Assembly (NCBI RefSeq): GCF_004088395.1
Contig: NZ_CP035107.1
Location: forward strand, 876,001 to 940,000
Reading direction: 5' to 3'
DNA: 64,000 bases
DNA from: Ornithobacterium rhinotracheale
Lineage (GTDB): Bacteria; Bacteroidota; Bacteroidia; Flavobacteriales; Weeksellaceae
In this document: one piece after another, positions 15,522 through 24,560 of the stretch
Layout of the letters: each line of letters starts with the position of its first letter
Numbering within the stretch: the stretch's first letter is position 1
Position numbers and translations under genes: made by a program
The notes under the pieces: generated by a model
Told to the model about the DNA's origin: nothing
Seen by the model: the letters and a program-made list of their open reading frames with translations, nothing else
Database searches by the model: none

Positions 15522-16495
15522 TGGCACGGAGATTTAAACATTTAGACTTGCACGATAGAGCGATGATAGAGGCGTATTTAAAGGCTGGTTGGTCTATCTC
15601 TAAAATAGCCCGTGAACTGAAAAGGGATAAATCTACGATAAGCCGTGAAGTGAGGAGGAACCGAACGAAAAAAGGAAAATATAAAGCAAAGACTGCACAG
15701 ACGCTCTATTCTGAAAAGAAAGAGCGTTTTTTGCGTTATAGACGCTTTACAAAAGACATTGAGAAAAGAGTAAAACAATTTTTGTATAAAAGATATTCAC
15801 CGCTCCAAATAGTAGGCTATTGTAAAAGCCTGGGACTGGAAATGGTATCAGTAGAAAGAATTTATCAATATATAAGATTGGATAAGCTGAAAGGGGGTGA
15901 TTTGTGGCGGTATTGTAGGCATTCGCTGAAAAGGAGAAAGGTGCGGGTTTCTAAGGTGGTGGGGAAGATAAGGAATAGGGTGAGTATAGAGGAACGCCCG
16001 CAGGTGGTGAATGATAGGATGGAGTTTGGACACTGGGAGGGTGATTTAATTGAGGGGAAAAATCATAAGGGTTATTTGCTGACGATTACAGAAAGGGTAT
16101 CAAGGTTTTTATTTATTAGATATATACCTAATAAAAGTGCAGATGTTGTGGCAAATGCGATGAATGATGTGTTACTTCCTTATAAAAAGGTAGTGAAATC
16201 AATTACTGTGGATAATGGGCTGGAGTTTGCAAATCATGAGAATGTGGCAAAGAAATTGCAAGCCCAGATTTATTTTACAGACCCATACTCTAGTTGGCAA
16301 AAGGGACAAATTGAGCATATGAACAAACTTATTAGACAGTATGTAAAAAAAGGTTCGGCAATTACAAAAAGTACCGCTAACAAGCTGAAAGCGGTACAAA
16401 AAGAGATAAACGACAGACCGTTTAAAGTGTTAAAGTTTTCTAGACCTCGTGAAGTTTTTTTTAATTTTGTGGAAAATGTTGCATTTAGGGGTTGA
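15521..16495 (+). CDS. IS30-family DDE transposase
   Basis: 324 residues from ATG 15521. Carries out cut-and-join of the element's ends. An N-terminal helix-turn-helix (LKAGWSISKIARELKRDKST, about residues 19-38) binds the ends. Catalytic residues: Asp in FGHWEGDLIEG, Asp in SITVDNGLEF and, 33 residues on, Glu in KGQIEHMNKLIRQY. Length fits the family. The start overlaps the upstream stop (TGATG), so it is translated with viral-type cargo. Its last 18 bases, including the stop, form part of the right terminal repeat. No left end for a short IS is found just upstream. Confidence 0.93.
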   Translation: MARRFKHLDLHDRAMIEAYLKAGWSISKIARELKRDKSTISREVRRNRTKKGKYKAKTAQTLYSEKKERFLRYRRFTKDIEKRVKQFLYKRYSPLQIVGYCKSLGLEMVSVERIYQYIRLDKLKGGDLWRYCRHSLKRRKVRVSKVVGKIRNRVSIEERPQVVNDRMEFGHWEGDLIEGKNHKGYLLTITERVSRFLFIRYIPNKSADVVANAMNDVLLPYKKVVKSITVDNGLEFANHENVAKKLQAQIYFTDPYSSWQKGQIEHMNKLIRQYVKKGSAITKSTANKLKAVQKEINDRPFKVLKFSRPREVFFNFVENVAFRG

Positions 16496-16502
16496 ATGTG
16501 CC
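16478..16502 (-). repeat. Right terminal inverted repeat of the provirus
   Basis: Read on the minus strand: ACATTCAA (16499-16492), five bases, AAATGCAAC (16486-16478), matching the left end. The outer three bases (16500-16502) differ from the left end. Followed directly by ACT (16503-16505), the second copy of the target duplication. Confidence 0.85.
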
Positions 16503-16506
16503 ACTT

Positions 16507-17160
16507 TTATGCATGGTCAAAATAGTTTTTTAATTGAATGCTTACTTTTGGGGCTAATTGCATGACCATGATATGCGTGCCCCCTTTTATGATGTCAGCA
16601 TTTTTTATATTTCTTACGGGGAATACAATATCCCTATCGCCGTGCATGTGATGTAGGTTTTTTACGACTAAATCTTTTGGATCCCAACGAATGATTTGAT
16701 GGATACTCCACTTTAAATAATAAGGATCTCGGTGCGTGAAAAATTCCTTGATTTCAGGCAATCTTCTGTCGTATAACTTTCTAAAAAAAGAATAAGAAAG
16801 AAAACTGTCTGAAGTGAAAAACCGCATCGGAATCAATCGATCGGCGTGCAATTTTCCACCCCAGCGCATCAGCGGAGGAAGTTCTTGGCGATTTTTCACA
16901 GAGGAGATTAAAATCGTTTTCTTAGGCAAAAGAAAGCGGTTCATTTCCTGCACAATGATTCCGCCAAACGATAGCCCCAGCAGGGCAAAATCCTCGCTAG
17001 TATCTATCCCGCGCGCCATTCGCTGAGCATAGTGCGCTAAGCTCTCCCCTCTCTGAGGGGAGAGCCATTCAATGAAAACGGGCTCTATCTCATCGGGGAA
17101 TTTTAAAAATTTAAACGCCTTTTGGTTGGCACCGAGCCCGCTGATGCAGTAGAGTTTCAT
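16507..17160 (-). CDS. Alpha/beta-hydrolase
   Basis: 217 residues. Short alpha/beta-hydrolase with the nucleophile elbow GLSFGG (Ser near residue 62), the acid region HGDRDIVFP and the catalytic His in GGTHIMV. Starts MKLYCISGLGANQ with an oxyanion GLG. Substrate unknown. Its ATG overlaps the mtaB stop by four bases (the hydrolase is downstream). The provirus sits immediately beyond its stop codon: the target duplication is one base away, so the gene is intact but has lost its original 3' flank. Confidence 0.8.
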   Translation of the reverse strand: MKLYCISGLGANQKAFKFLKFPDEIEPVFIEWLSPQRGESLAHYAQRMARGIDTSEDFALLGLSFGGIIVQEMNRFLLPKKTILISSVKNRQELPPLMRWGGKLHADRLIPMRFFTSDSFLSYSFFRKLYDRRLPEIKEFFTHRDPYYLKWSIHQIIRWDPKDLVVKNLHHMHGDRDIVFPVRNIKNADIIKGGTHIMVMQLAPKVSIQLKNYFDHA

Positions 17161-18488
17161 AAAATTTGCACTTCCACAATGCCATCTGGATTAAGCATAA
17201 CTAAATCCACCTCGGTGCATTGATTGATTAAATCTGGATTGTATGGCGTTTGTACTTTGATGTAATTCTCGGTATAGCCGAACATCATTCCGTTTTTGTT
17301 TTCCGCTTCCCACACTACTTTTCGGCGTGTCCCTAATTGAGATTGGTAAAATGCAACACGCTTTTTCTCAGAAAGAATTCTAAGCATTTTGTTGCGTTTT
17401 TTTCTTTCGTTAATCGGTACTACGCCTTCAAAATCAACGGCTTCTGTATTGTCTCGCTCCGAATAAGTAAAGACATGCAAGTAGCTGATTGGTAGTTGAT
17501 TCAAGAAATTATAAGTTTCAAGGAAATGCGCTTCGGTCTCCCCTGGGAAGCCCACAATCACATCTACCCCGATGCAACAATGCGGCATAATTTCTTTTAT
17601 TTTTGCCACGCGCTCTTGGTAAAGCCCTGTCAAGTAGCGGCGTTTCATTTTCTTTAAAATCTCGTCGCTACCCGATTGCAATGGAATATGAAAATGCGGC
17701 ACAAATCGTTGGCTCGTTGCCGTGTACTCGATTAATTCATTTTTTAATAAATTCGGCTCGATAGATGAAATTCTGATGCGGTGCACATCGGTCTCTTGGT
17801 CAAGTCGTTCCACGAGTTCCAAAAAGGTATGATCGTGTTTTTTGTTGCCAAATTCGCCTTTTCCATAATCGCCGATGTTTACTCCCGTGAGCACAATTTC
17901 TTCAATCCCTTTTTCGGCAATTTCTTGTGCATTTTTTAGTACATTTTCCACGCTGTCACTTCGCGAAATTCCACGCGCCAGCGGAATGGTGCAGTAAGTA
18001 CATTTGTAGTCGCACCCGTCTTGCACTTTTAAGAAAGCACGCGTTCTGTCTCCAATGGAGTAGGCACTTTCGTAAAAATCAGCTTCTTCGATTTCGCAAG
18101 AGTGAATTTGCGTGTTTTCCTTATTTAAGCTATCTAAAAAATGTACAATATTAAATTTTTCTTTCGCTCCCAAAACCAAATCTACGCCTTCCATTGCTGC
18201 GATTTCTTCTGGTTTTAATTGAGCATAACATCCCACCACAATCACAAAACCTTGCGGATTGGCTTTTTGTGCCATTTTCACCACGCGTTTGCAATCTTTG
18301 TCCGCATTTTGCGTTACCGAGCAGGTGTTGATTACATACACATCGGCAGGCTGGTCAAACTCCACTGGCTCATAGCCCCCCTGTTTCAGTGAGCGGGCGA
18401 TGGTTGAGGTCTCCGAGAAATTAAGTTTACAGCCTAAGGTATAAAAGGCCGCCTTTTTATGTAGATGATTATTTTGTGTCTCGTTCAT
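17157..18488 (-). CDS. mtaB: tRNA methylthiotransferase MtaB (radical SAM)
   Basis: 443 residues. Adds a methylthio group to t6A37 of tRNA. Visible: N-terminal domain with FYTLGCKLNFSE and two more Cys (INTCSV, VGCYAQ) for one Fe-S cluster, the radical SAM motif CDYKCTYC, HIPLQSGSDEILKKM, and a C-terminal TRAM region. The ATG at 18488 (MNETQNN) is preferred; an upstream in-frame ATG adds 23 residues unlike the family. Operon with the downstream hydrolase. Confidence 0.92.
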   Translation of the reverse strand: MNETQNNHLHKKAAFYTLGCKLNFSETSTIARSLKQGGYEPVEFDQPADVYVINTCSVTQNADKDCKRVVKMAQKANPQGFVIVVGCYAQLKPEEIAAMEGVDLVLGAKEKFNIVHFLDSLNKENTQIHSCEIEEADFYESAYSIGDRTRAFLKVQDGCDYKCTYCTIPLARGISRSDSVENVLKNAQEIAEKGIEEIVLTGVNIGDYGKGEFGNKKHDHTFLELVERLDQETDVHRIRISSIEPNLLKNELIEYTATSQRFVPHFHIPLQSGSDEILKKMKRRYLTGLYQERVAKIKEIMPHCCIGVDVIVGFPGETEAHFLETYNFLNQLPISYLHVFTYSERDNTEAVDFEGVVPINERKKRNKMLRILSEKKRVAFYQSQLGTRRKVVWEAENKNGMMFGYTENYIKVQTPYNPDLINQCTEVDLVMLNPDGIVEVQIL

Positions 18489-18607
18489 ACTGCAAAAGTA
18501 AACATTTTTAGGATAGAAATATTTTGTATTAAATCTTAACACATAAATATTGTTCATTAAAATGAAAAAAGTCTTAAATTAGCCGAGAAATTCAAAATTA
18601 ATTTCAC

Positions 18608-19354
18608 ATGAAAAAATTTTCCACCCTTATTTTTATTATGTTTTTTGCAATGCCTCATGCTCAAAAAAGTATTGATGTGCAAGCTCGCTTTTTAGAAAAT
18701 ACCAAATATGAAGCTACGACTAAATATGAGGTGAGCATGCAGATGCCTGATAGAGAGGAGTTTTTAGATATGAATTTTGCATTCAAAATGGATTTTTTGA
18801 CAGGTAAGAAATCGGGAAACAAAACGCCTATAGTCATCAAGATGAAAAAGATGGATTTTAAAATCAACGAAAATTTAATTCCGATTTCTTTTAATGATTT
18901 GAAGATGTATGGTGCTGTCGAAAATCGATCCAAAATTAGCATTGATTCGATTTCGGGGACTATGATGAATAGAGAAGTGAAAAATCAGCTCAAAAAGACA
19001 TTTGACCAAATGAAACAATACGATTTCTCTGGAAAAATCAAAGTGGGAGAATCCAAAACTCTATCCATTCCAATTAACATGGATGGAGATGAAGTGGTGG
19101 CTAAAATGGTTTACACGCTAGAGCGTATCGAAAACGATCATGGAATTTTTAATTTCAAAGGGGAAATTCCAGAATATATAAGCCAACAGGGCTTAAAAAC
19201 AAGTATAGACCTAGAAGGGAAACTTTTCTATGATATTAAAAACTTTTTCTACGACAGAAACAATATCAATATGAAAATGAAAATGACAAAAGGATCAAAA
19301 ATCATCAACGCATTAGGAGAATTTAGTATAAGGATTAATATCGTTAAAGAATAA
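18608..19354 (+). CDS. Secreted protein of unknown function
   Basis: 248 residues. Signal peptide MKKFSTLIFIMFFAMPHAQ with a Gln after the cut site, typical of Bacteroidota. The mature part is beta-rich and Met/Lys-rich (FKMDFLTGKKSG, KMKKMDFKIN, NINMKMKMTKG) and somewhat like DUF6263-type periplasmic proteins such as the gene at 41720. No catalytic motif seen. Divergent from mtaB. Function unknown. Confidence 0.6.
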   Translation: MKKFSTLIFIMFFAMPHAQKSIDVQARFLENTKYEATTKYEVSMQMPDREEFLDMNFAFKMDFLTGKKSGNKTPIVIKMKKMDFKINENLIPISFNDLKMYGAVENRSKISIDSISGTMMNREVKNQLKKTFDQMKQYDFSGKIKVGESKTLSIPINMDGDEVVAKMVYTLERIENDHGIFNFKGEIPEYISQQGLKTSIDLEGKLFYDIKNFFYDRNNINMKMKMTKGSKIINALGEFSIRINIVKE

Positions 19355-19540
19355 AAAAACGATTTTTAGCTATTTTTTAATTCCATTTTTAGAAAAGATT
19401 ACCAAGAATATCTATGCCAGAACTGGATTTTGAATCTGGAATAATTCTTTATATACAAAAAGCAGCCTTTAAACCTTAATGAATGCATTGCTAAATTGAA
19501 TTAAAAAATCACCAAACAAAAATCATGGGCATACGGCTGA

Positions 19541-19569
19541 TTGAAATCCTAATAAAATATGTATATTAG
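19541..19569 (+). promoter_or_regulatory. Candidate promoter of the N-glycan operon
   Basis: TTG at 19541 and TATATTAG at 19562-19569, 21 bases apart start to start, close to TTG / TAnnTTTG with one mismatch. Lies 22 bases before the sulfatase ATG. Confidence 0.4.
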
Positions 19570-19590
19570 CCTAATTGTAATTAAAATTTA

Positions 19591-21096
19591 ATGAAAAAGG
19601 CTATTTTGGTATCAAGCCTCATGAGTGTTTCAGCACTAGCGATGGCTCAGAAAAAATTAAGTTCAAAACCCAATGTCGTAATCATTTATGCTGATGATTT
19701 GGGGATCAACGATTTGTCTTGTTATGGGGCTAAAGAAATCAAAACGCCAAACATAGATAAATTGGCGCAAAATGGTGTGAGGTTTACCAATGCTTATGCC
19801 GCAGCGGCAACCTGTACGCCGAGCCGTTTTTCATTGCTTACAGGCGTTTATCCTTGGAAAAACAAAAATGCCCGAATCTTAGAAGGCGATGCTCCGATGC
19901 TTATTCCACAAGACGACCATAATTTGCCAAGCCAATTGCAAAAGGCAGGCTATGTTACGGGCGTAGTGGGAAAATGGCATTTAGGTTTAGGAAATGGCAA
20001 AATGGACTGGAACCAAAAAATCACTCCGTCGCCCAACGATATAGGATTTGATTATTCATTCATCACCGCAGCGACCAACGATCGTGTGCCTACTGTTTTT
20101 GTAGAAAATCACTCGGTGGTGGGCTTGGAAAAATCAGATCCGCTCAAGGTGAGCTATAAAACCAATTTCCCTGGAGAACCTACGGGAAAAGACAATCCAG
20201 AATTGCTGAAATTAAAACCTTCTCAAGGACACAATCAAAGCATTCACAACGGAATCCCACGCATTGGCTACCAAACGGGCGGAAAGAATGCCCGCGACCA
20301 ATGGGTGGATGAGAACATGGCAGATCTTTTTGTAAAAAAGGCAGAAAACTTTATTTCAGAAAATAAAAATAAACCATTTTTCTTGTACTATGCACTGCAC
20401 CAGCCACATGTGCCACGCACACCGAATCAGCGTTTTGTGGGGAGTACCAATTTAGGACCAAGAGGAGATGCTGTGGTAGAAGCCGACTGGTGTGTGGGGC
20501 AAATTATGGAACAGCTTAAAAAAGAGAATTTGCTAGACAATACTTTAGTAATTTTCAGTAGCGACAATGGTCCTGTGCTTGACGATGGCTACTTTGATGG
20601 GGCGGAGGAGACCAAAAATCTTCACCAGCCTTGGGGCAAATACAAAGGTGGGAAATATAGCATGTACAACGCAGGGGCAAATATTCCTTTGATTGTATAT
20701 TGGAAAGACCAAACCCCGCAAAAGGTGTCTGATGCTTTGCTTTCTCAGATTGATTTACCTGCATCTTTGATGGATTTGGTGGGAATGAAAAATGTAACTT
20801 TTGCCGATTCTCAAGATTATTTAAAAACATTTTTGGGCAAATCCAACAAGCACCGCAAATATCTGTTGCACGAGGGAATGCAAGGTAAAATTGCATTGAG
20901 ACAAGGCAAATGGTCTTACATTCCGCCGTATGATGGACCTAAAATGGTGCCATGGGGAGTAACCATCGAAACAGGAAATGCCGACAAACCACAATTGTAC
21001 AATTTGTGCCAAGACCCAGGCGAGACCAAAAATATTGCTGAAAAACACGCAAATAAAATTAAGAAATTTGATAATTTAATTAAAGCTTCAATGTAA
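19591..21096 (+). CDS. Secreted arylsulfatase-type sulfatase
   Basis: 501 residues. Removes sulfate esters, here probably from sugars of host glycans. Signal peptide ends at ALAMAQ. The metal-binding start is VVIIYADDLGINDLS; the active-site motif CTPSRFSLLTG (Cys to be turned into formylglycine by an anaerobic- or FGE-type maturase not seen here) follows near residue 72; GKWHLG and SSDNGP are further family motifs. The stop codon shares a base with the next ATG. Linkage to PNGase F and GH92 suggests action on sulfated N-glycans such as 6-sulfo-GlcNAc; the exact sugar is inference. Confidence 0.9.
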   Translation: MKKAILVSSLMSVSALAMAQKKLSSKPNVVIIYADDLGINDLSCYGAKEIKTPNIDKLAQNGVRFTNAYAAAATCTPSRFSLLTGVYPWKNKNARILEGDAPMLIPQDDHNLPSQLQKAGYVTGVVGKWHLGLGNGKMDWNQKITPSPNDIGFDYSFITAATNDRVPTVFVENHSVVGLEKSDPLKVSYKTNFPGEPTGKDNPELLKLKPSQGHNQSIHNGIPRIGYQTGGKNARDQWVDENMADLFVKKAENFISENKNKPFFLYYALHQPHVPRTPNQRFVGSTNLGPRGDAVVEADWCVGQIMEQLKKENLLDNTLVIFSSDNGPVLDDGYFDGAEETKNLHQPWGKYKGGKYSMYNAGANIPLIVYWKDQTPQKVSDALLSQIDLPASLMDLVGMKNVTFADSQDYLKTFLGKSNKHRKYLLHEGMQGKIALRQGKWSYIPPYDGPKMVPWGVTIETGNADKPQLYNLCQDPGETKNIAEKHANKIKKFDNLIKASM

Positions 21097-22283
21097 TGAT
21101 ACATTTTAGAAATTGCTTCCTTTTTTGTTTAAATTTTTGTGCAGTTGTGCTTTTCGCACAGCAACCACAAACGGTAGAAGTGTTTAAAAATACACTTGTA
21201 AACTTCAGCAACGAGGGCGAAATCCCGAATACGATTCGTTTGCAAAGCGGTCGGCTTTTAATTAAAAAAGTAAAAGCACCCATATTTAAAAAAGGAACAG
21301 ATGTTTCCATCAAAGTAAAATTGCGTTCCAATGGGGATTCTTGGGACAAGGCGGGCTCTGTTTTTGTTTTAAGCCCTAAAGATCAAAACAATATTTTAAA
21401 AATAGCGCAAGGCAAAGCCAAATTCCCAAGAGGCTCTGCACCCGAGGCGGGGTTTAATGGTGTGCTACCTGCAGAAGGCTACAATCCGCCTGTGGAATTG
21501 ATGCGTTTTATGACGCCTTTTGGTGTAGGACATTTTAGCGACACGATTAAATTCCCCAAAACCAAATTAGGGCGTCCTGTGAGTGTGCCTACTTGGGCAG
21601 ATTTTGTGGAATGGAATCAAGATATTTCGCAATTGCAATCTTTGTTGATGGGCGAGTTTTATGTCGGTGTTTGGATTGATACTTGGACTAAAGAAGGCTA
21701 TTTGGTAGACATCAGTTTAAAATATTCAGGAAGGCCTCGCCCGATTAAAAAGGTGCTTCCGCTCGTGAGCACGGTGTATTACATTGATGGACAAAAAATC
21801 CCTGATTTCTTTTCAAGACAAACTTTGCAGATGTCTTTTGATTTTCCAAAAGTGAAAAAATCAACTCAACCTGAACTATACTACATCACTTCGGGGCATG
21901 GTGGGCATGAAAAAGGCGATGAATTTGTGAAAAAACAAAATACCGTGAGCATAGACCACAAGCCCGTTTTAGATTTTATTCCATGGAGAGATGATTGTGC
22001 TTCGTTCAGAAGGTTTAGCCCCACGAGTGGCGTTTGGGTGCAAAAAGACACGGCAAGATTTTACAACGATGCGGGCGGGGTAGAAACTCGCGTGATTGAA
22101 GAACGCTTGGCGTCTTCGGATTTGTCTCGCTCTAATTGGTGCCCAGGTTCGCAAGTATTGCCTGAAATTGCCCCAGTTCAATTATCGCAAGGAAAACATG
22201 TTTTAGTTATAAAAATACCTGCTACTGCCAATAAGGAAAATCAACAAAATCATTGGATGGTTTCGGCATATTTGGTGTATTAA
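21096..22283 (+). CDS. PNGase F-like peptide-N-glycosidase
   Basis: 395 residues. Expected to cut the amide bond between Asn and the first GlcNAc of N-glycans. Signal peptide MIHFRNCFLFCLNFCAVVLFA. Resembles PNGase F of Elizabethkingia: the first beta-sandwich has SNGDSWDKAGSVFV, ELMRFMTPFGVG and LMGEFYVGVWIDTW; the second has YYITSGHGGHEKGDEF, CASFRRFSPTSGVW and RSNWCPG. The Asp after SNGDSW and Glu/Trp residues match active-site regions. It is longer than classic PNGase F (about 314 mature) by an insert around residues 95-125. One-base overlap with the sulfatase gene. Confidence 0.85.
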   Translation: MIHFRNCFLFCLNFCAVVLFAQQPQTVEVFKNTLVNFSNEGEIPNTIRLQSGRLLIKKVKAPIFKKGTDVSIKVKLRSNGDSWDKAGSVFVLSPKDQNNILKIAQGKAKFPRGSAPEAGFNGVLPAEGYNPPVELMRFMTPFGVGHFSDTIKFPKTKLGRPVSVPTWADFVEWNQDISQLQSLLMGEFYVGVWIDTWTKEGYLVDISLKYSGRPRPIKKVLPLVSTVYYIDGQKIPDFFSRQTLQMSFDFPKVKKSTQPELYYITSGHGGHEKGDEFVKKQNTVSIDHKPVLDFIPWRDDCASFRRFSPTSGVWVQKDTARFYNDAGGVETRVIEERLASSDLSRSNWCPGSQVLPEIAPVQLSQGKHVLVIKIPATANKENQQNHWMVSAYLVY

Positions 22284-22301
22284 ATAAATTCAATCAAAAA
22301 A

Positions 22302-24554
22302 ATGAAAAAAACAATAATTTTATCCCTTGGATTGCTTGGGAATATACTTTTAGCGCAGAAAGCAATCGATTATGTAGACCCGTTTATCGGTACTTCCAAT
22401 TTTGGTGCAACAAACCCTGGAGCCATTGCGCCACGTGGCATGTTGAGCATTTCGCCGTTTAATGTGGCGTTTGATACCACGGGCATCAAAAATCCTTTAG
22501 AAAAAGATAGCCGATGGCTTTCTAATCCATATGTGCACGAAAATACATTTTTCACGGGTTTCACGCATGTGAATTTGAGCGGTGTAGGCTGTCCAGATTT
22601 GGGCGTAATCATCGCTATGCCCACCACAGGAGATTTAGAACTAAATCACTTAAAATATGGTAGCACTTACCACGACGAAAAAGCAAAACCTGGCTACTAT
22701 GCTTTGACATTGGATAAATATAACATCAAGGCAGAAGCCACTGCCGATACAAGAGCGGGCATTACTCGCTATACTTTCCCCGCAGGGCAAGCCAATTTAA
22801 TCATCAATCTTGGTTTGGGCTTAACCAATGAGCAAGGAGCGGTGATTAAAATGAATAATAATCAGGAATTTCAAGGAATGCGTATGGTGGGCTCGTTTTG
22901 CTACAATAATGCAGAAGGGGCATATCCCGTGTATTTTTATGGAAAAGTTTCGATTCCTGCCGAGGAATTTGGTTCGTACAAAGTGGCAGATAACTACCAA
23001 GGCGTAGAAGCTCAATGGATGACCTATAACGGACAAACTTTGCTAAAACCTTCGTTCACCAATGAAGTCATAGGCGATAGCATCGGCGGTTTTTTTAGTT
23101 ATAATTTTAAAAAACCGACACAACTTGAATTAAAGATTGGCGTTTCGTATGTAAGCATTGAAAATGCTAAAGAAAACTTGATGAAAGAAATCGGGCAAAA
23201 AGACTTTAATCAAGTGGAGATGCAAACTCAAAACGCTTGGGAAGATAAACTCTCAGTCGCTGAGGTAGAGGGCGGAACTTTAGACCAGAAAAAAATATTT
23301 TATACAGGACTATACCACGCGTTGATTCATCCCAATATTTTAAACGACATCAATGGCGAATTTCCTTTACACAAACGCGTGGGCATAAAGAAAACCAATC
23401 ACCAGCGATATACCGTATTTTCGTTATGGGATACCTACCGCAATTATCATAGCTTATTGTCGCTGTTATATCCACAAGACCAGTTGGATATGGTAAATAC
23501 AATGCTCGATATTTACGACGAAACTGGCTGGTTGCCAAAATGGGAATTAAACAACACCGAAACCTTTACCATGGTAGGCGATCCTGCCACCGTTGTTTTG
23601 GCAGATACTTACATGCGTGGCATCACAGGTTTTGACAAGAAAAAAGCTTATGAAGCCATGCTAAAAGGTGCGACGCAAATGAAAGACAATCCGCTACGCC
23701 CAGGGATTGATGATTACTGGAAATATGGTTATGTGAGTTTAAATTCAGGTGTGCCTGGTCCTGTTTCCACCACACAGGAATATAATATTGCAGATTTTGC
23801 GATTTCTCAATTTGCAAAAGTGATGGGAGATAAAGAAAATCAAAAGAAATTTGAGGCACAGTTTAAAACTTACCGAAAATTATATAATAAAAAATGGAGC
23901 CTTCTAGTACCAAAATACAGAAATGGAGAATGGCTAAAAGGCTTTAATCCAGAAAAAGGAGCCAATTTTGAAGCCAATGAAGGCTATATTGAAGGAAATG
24001 CTTATCAATATACATTTATGGTTCCACAAGACATTCGTGGTTTAATAAAACTGATGGGTGGAAACAAAAATTTCGTAAAAAATCTAGATGCCGTGTTCGA
24101 AAAAGGACAATTCGATATGGCAAACGAGCCAGATATTGCTTATCCTTATCTATACAACTATATCAAAGGTAGCGAGTGGAAAACCCAAATGCGTGTAAAC
24201 GATTTACTGAATAAATATTTTACAACACAGCCTGCAGGGCTGCCTGGCAACGACGATACAGGCGTAATGTCTGCCTGGGCGATGATGAGCATGATGGGCT
24301 TTTATCCTACCGAACCAGCCGTTGCTAATTATGCACTTACGGCACCTAAGTTTACTAAAATTAAATTACGCTTAAATCCAAAATTCTTTGGAAACGAGGC
24401 GGTGGAAATCATCTCCAATGCAAGCCCAGAGAACATTTACATTCAGCAAATTAAAATAGATGGTAAGAAACATAATTCTTACTTCATCACCGATAAAGAA
24501 TTGAAATCTGCAAAAAAAATAGAATTTATACTGGGAAATCAACCCAAAAAATAA
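22302..24554 (+). CDS. GH92 alpha-mannosidase
   Basis: 750 residues, usual length. Calcium-dependent exo-alpha-mannosidase acting on high-mannose N-glycans, probably in the periplasm or on the surface (signal peptide ending LLAQ). Family features: the start DYVDPFIGTSNFGATNPGA, SLWDTYRNYHSLLSL, WELNNTETFTMVGDPA with the catalytic-region Glu, and near the end PGNDDTGVMSAWAMMSMMGF. Third gene of the operon, 18 bases after the PNGase-like gene. Linkage specificity (1,2 or 1,3 or 1,6) cannot be read. Confidence 0.92.
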   Translation: MKKTIILSLGLLGNILLAQKAIDYVDPFIGTSNFGATNPGAIAPRGMLSISPFNVAFDTTGIKNPLEKDSRWLSNPYVHENTFFTGFTHVNLSGVGCPDLGVIIAMPTTGDLELNHLKYGSTYHDEKAKPGYYALTLDKYNIKAEATADTRAGITRYTFPAGQANLIINLGLGLTNEQGAVIKMNNNQEFQGMRMVGSFCYNNAEGAYPVYFYGKVSIPAEEFGSYKVADNYQGVEAQWMTYNGQTLLKPSFTNEVIGDSIGGFFSYNFKKPTQLELKIGVSYVSIENAKENLMKEIGQKDFNQVEMQTQNAWEDKLSVAEVEGGTLDQKKIFYTGLYHALIHPNILNDINGEFPLHKRVGIKKTNHQRYTVFSLWDTYRNYHSLLSLLYPQDQLDMVNTMLDIYDETGWLPKWELNNTETFTMVGDPATVVLADTYMRGITGFDKKKAYEAMLKGATQMKDNPLRPGIDDYWKYGYVSLNSGVPGPVSTTQEYNIADFAISQFAKVMGDKENQKKFEAQFKTYRKLYNKKWSLLVPKYRNGEWLKGFNPEKGANFEANEGYIEGNAYQYTFMVPQDIRGLIKLMGGNKNFVKNLDAVFEKGQFDMANEPDIAYPYLYNYIKGSEWKTQMRVNDLLNKYFTTQPAGLPGNDDTGVMSAWAMMSMMGFYPTEPAVANYALTAPKFTKIKLRLNPKFFGNEAVEIISNASPENIYIQQIKIDGKKHNSYFITDKELKSAKKIEFILGNQPKK

Positions 24555-24560
24555 AAAAAT

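Larger units (their letters stand above)
8021..16502 (+). mobile_element. IS30-mobilised ssDNA-virus-like provirus, 8.48 kb
   Basis: The ends carry imperfect terminal inverted repeats (8021-8045 and 16478-16502) and are flanked by the same trinucleotide ACT (8018-8020 and 16503-16505), a 3-bp target duplication as IS30-family elements make. The last gene is an IS30-family transposase whose 3' end overlaps the right repeat. All cargo genes lie on the plus strand and are tightly packed: HUH Rep, small HTH, candidate capsid and membrane proteins, GH19 endolysin-like enzyme, linker proteins. No inverted-repeat end was found just before the transposase, so it is not a simple IS sitting in a phage. 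The whole unit looks like a provirus using a transposase to integrate. Virus nature is inference from gene content. Confidence 0.85.

Noticed and set aside
15521..16495. A stand-alone IS30 copy inserted into a phage remnant
   Set aside because: No inverted-repeat partner was found just upstream of the transposase; the partner lies 7.5 kb away at 8021, with a matching ACT duplication.
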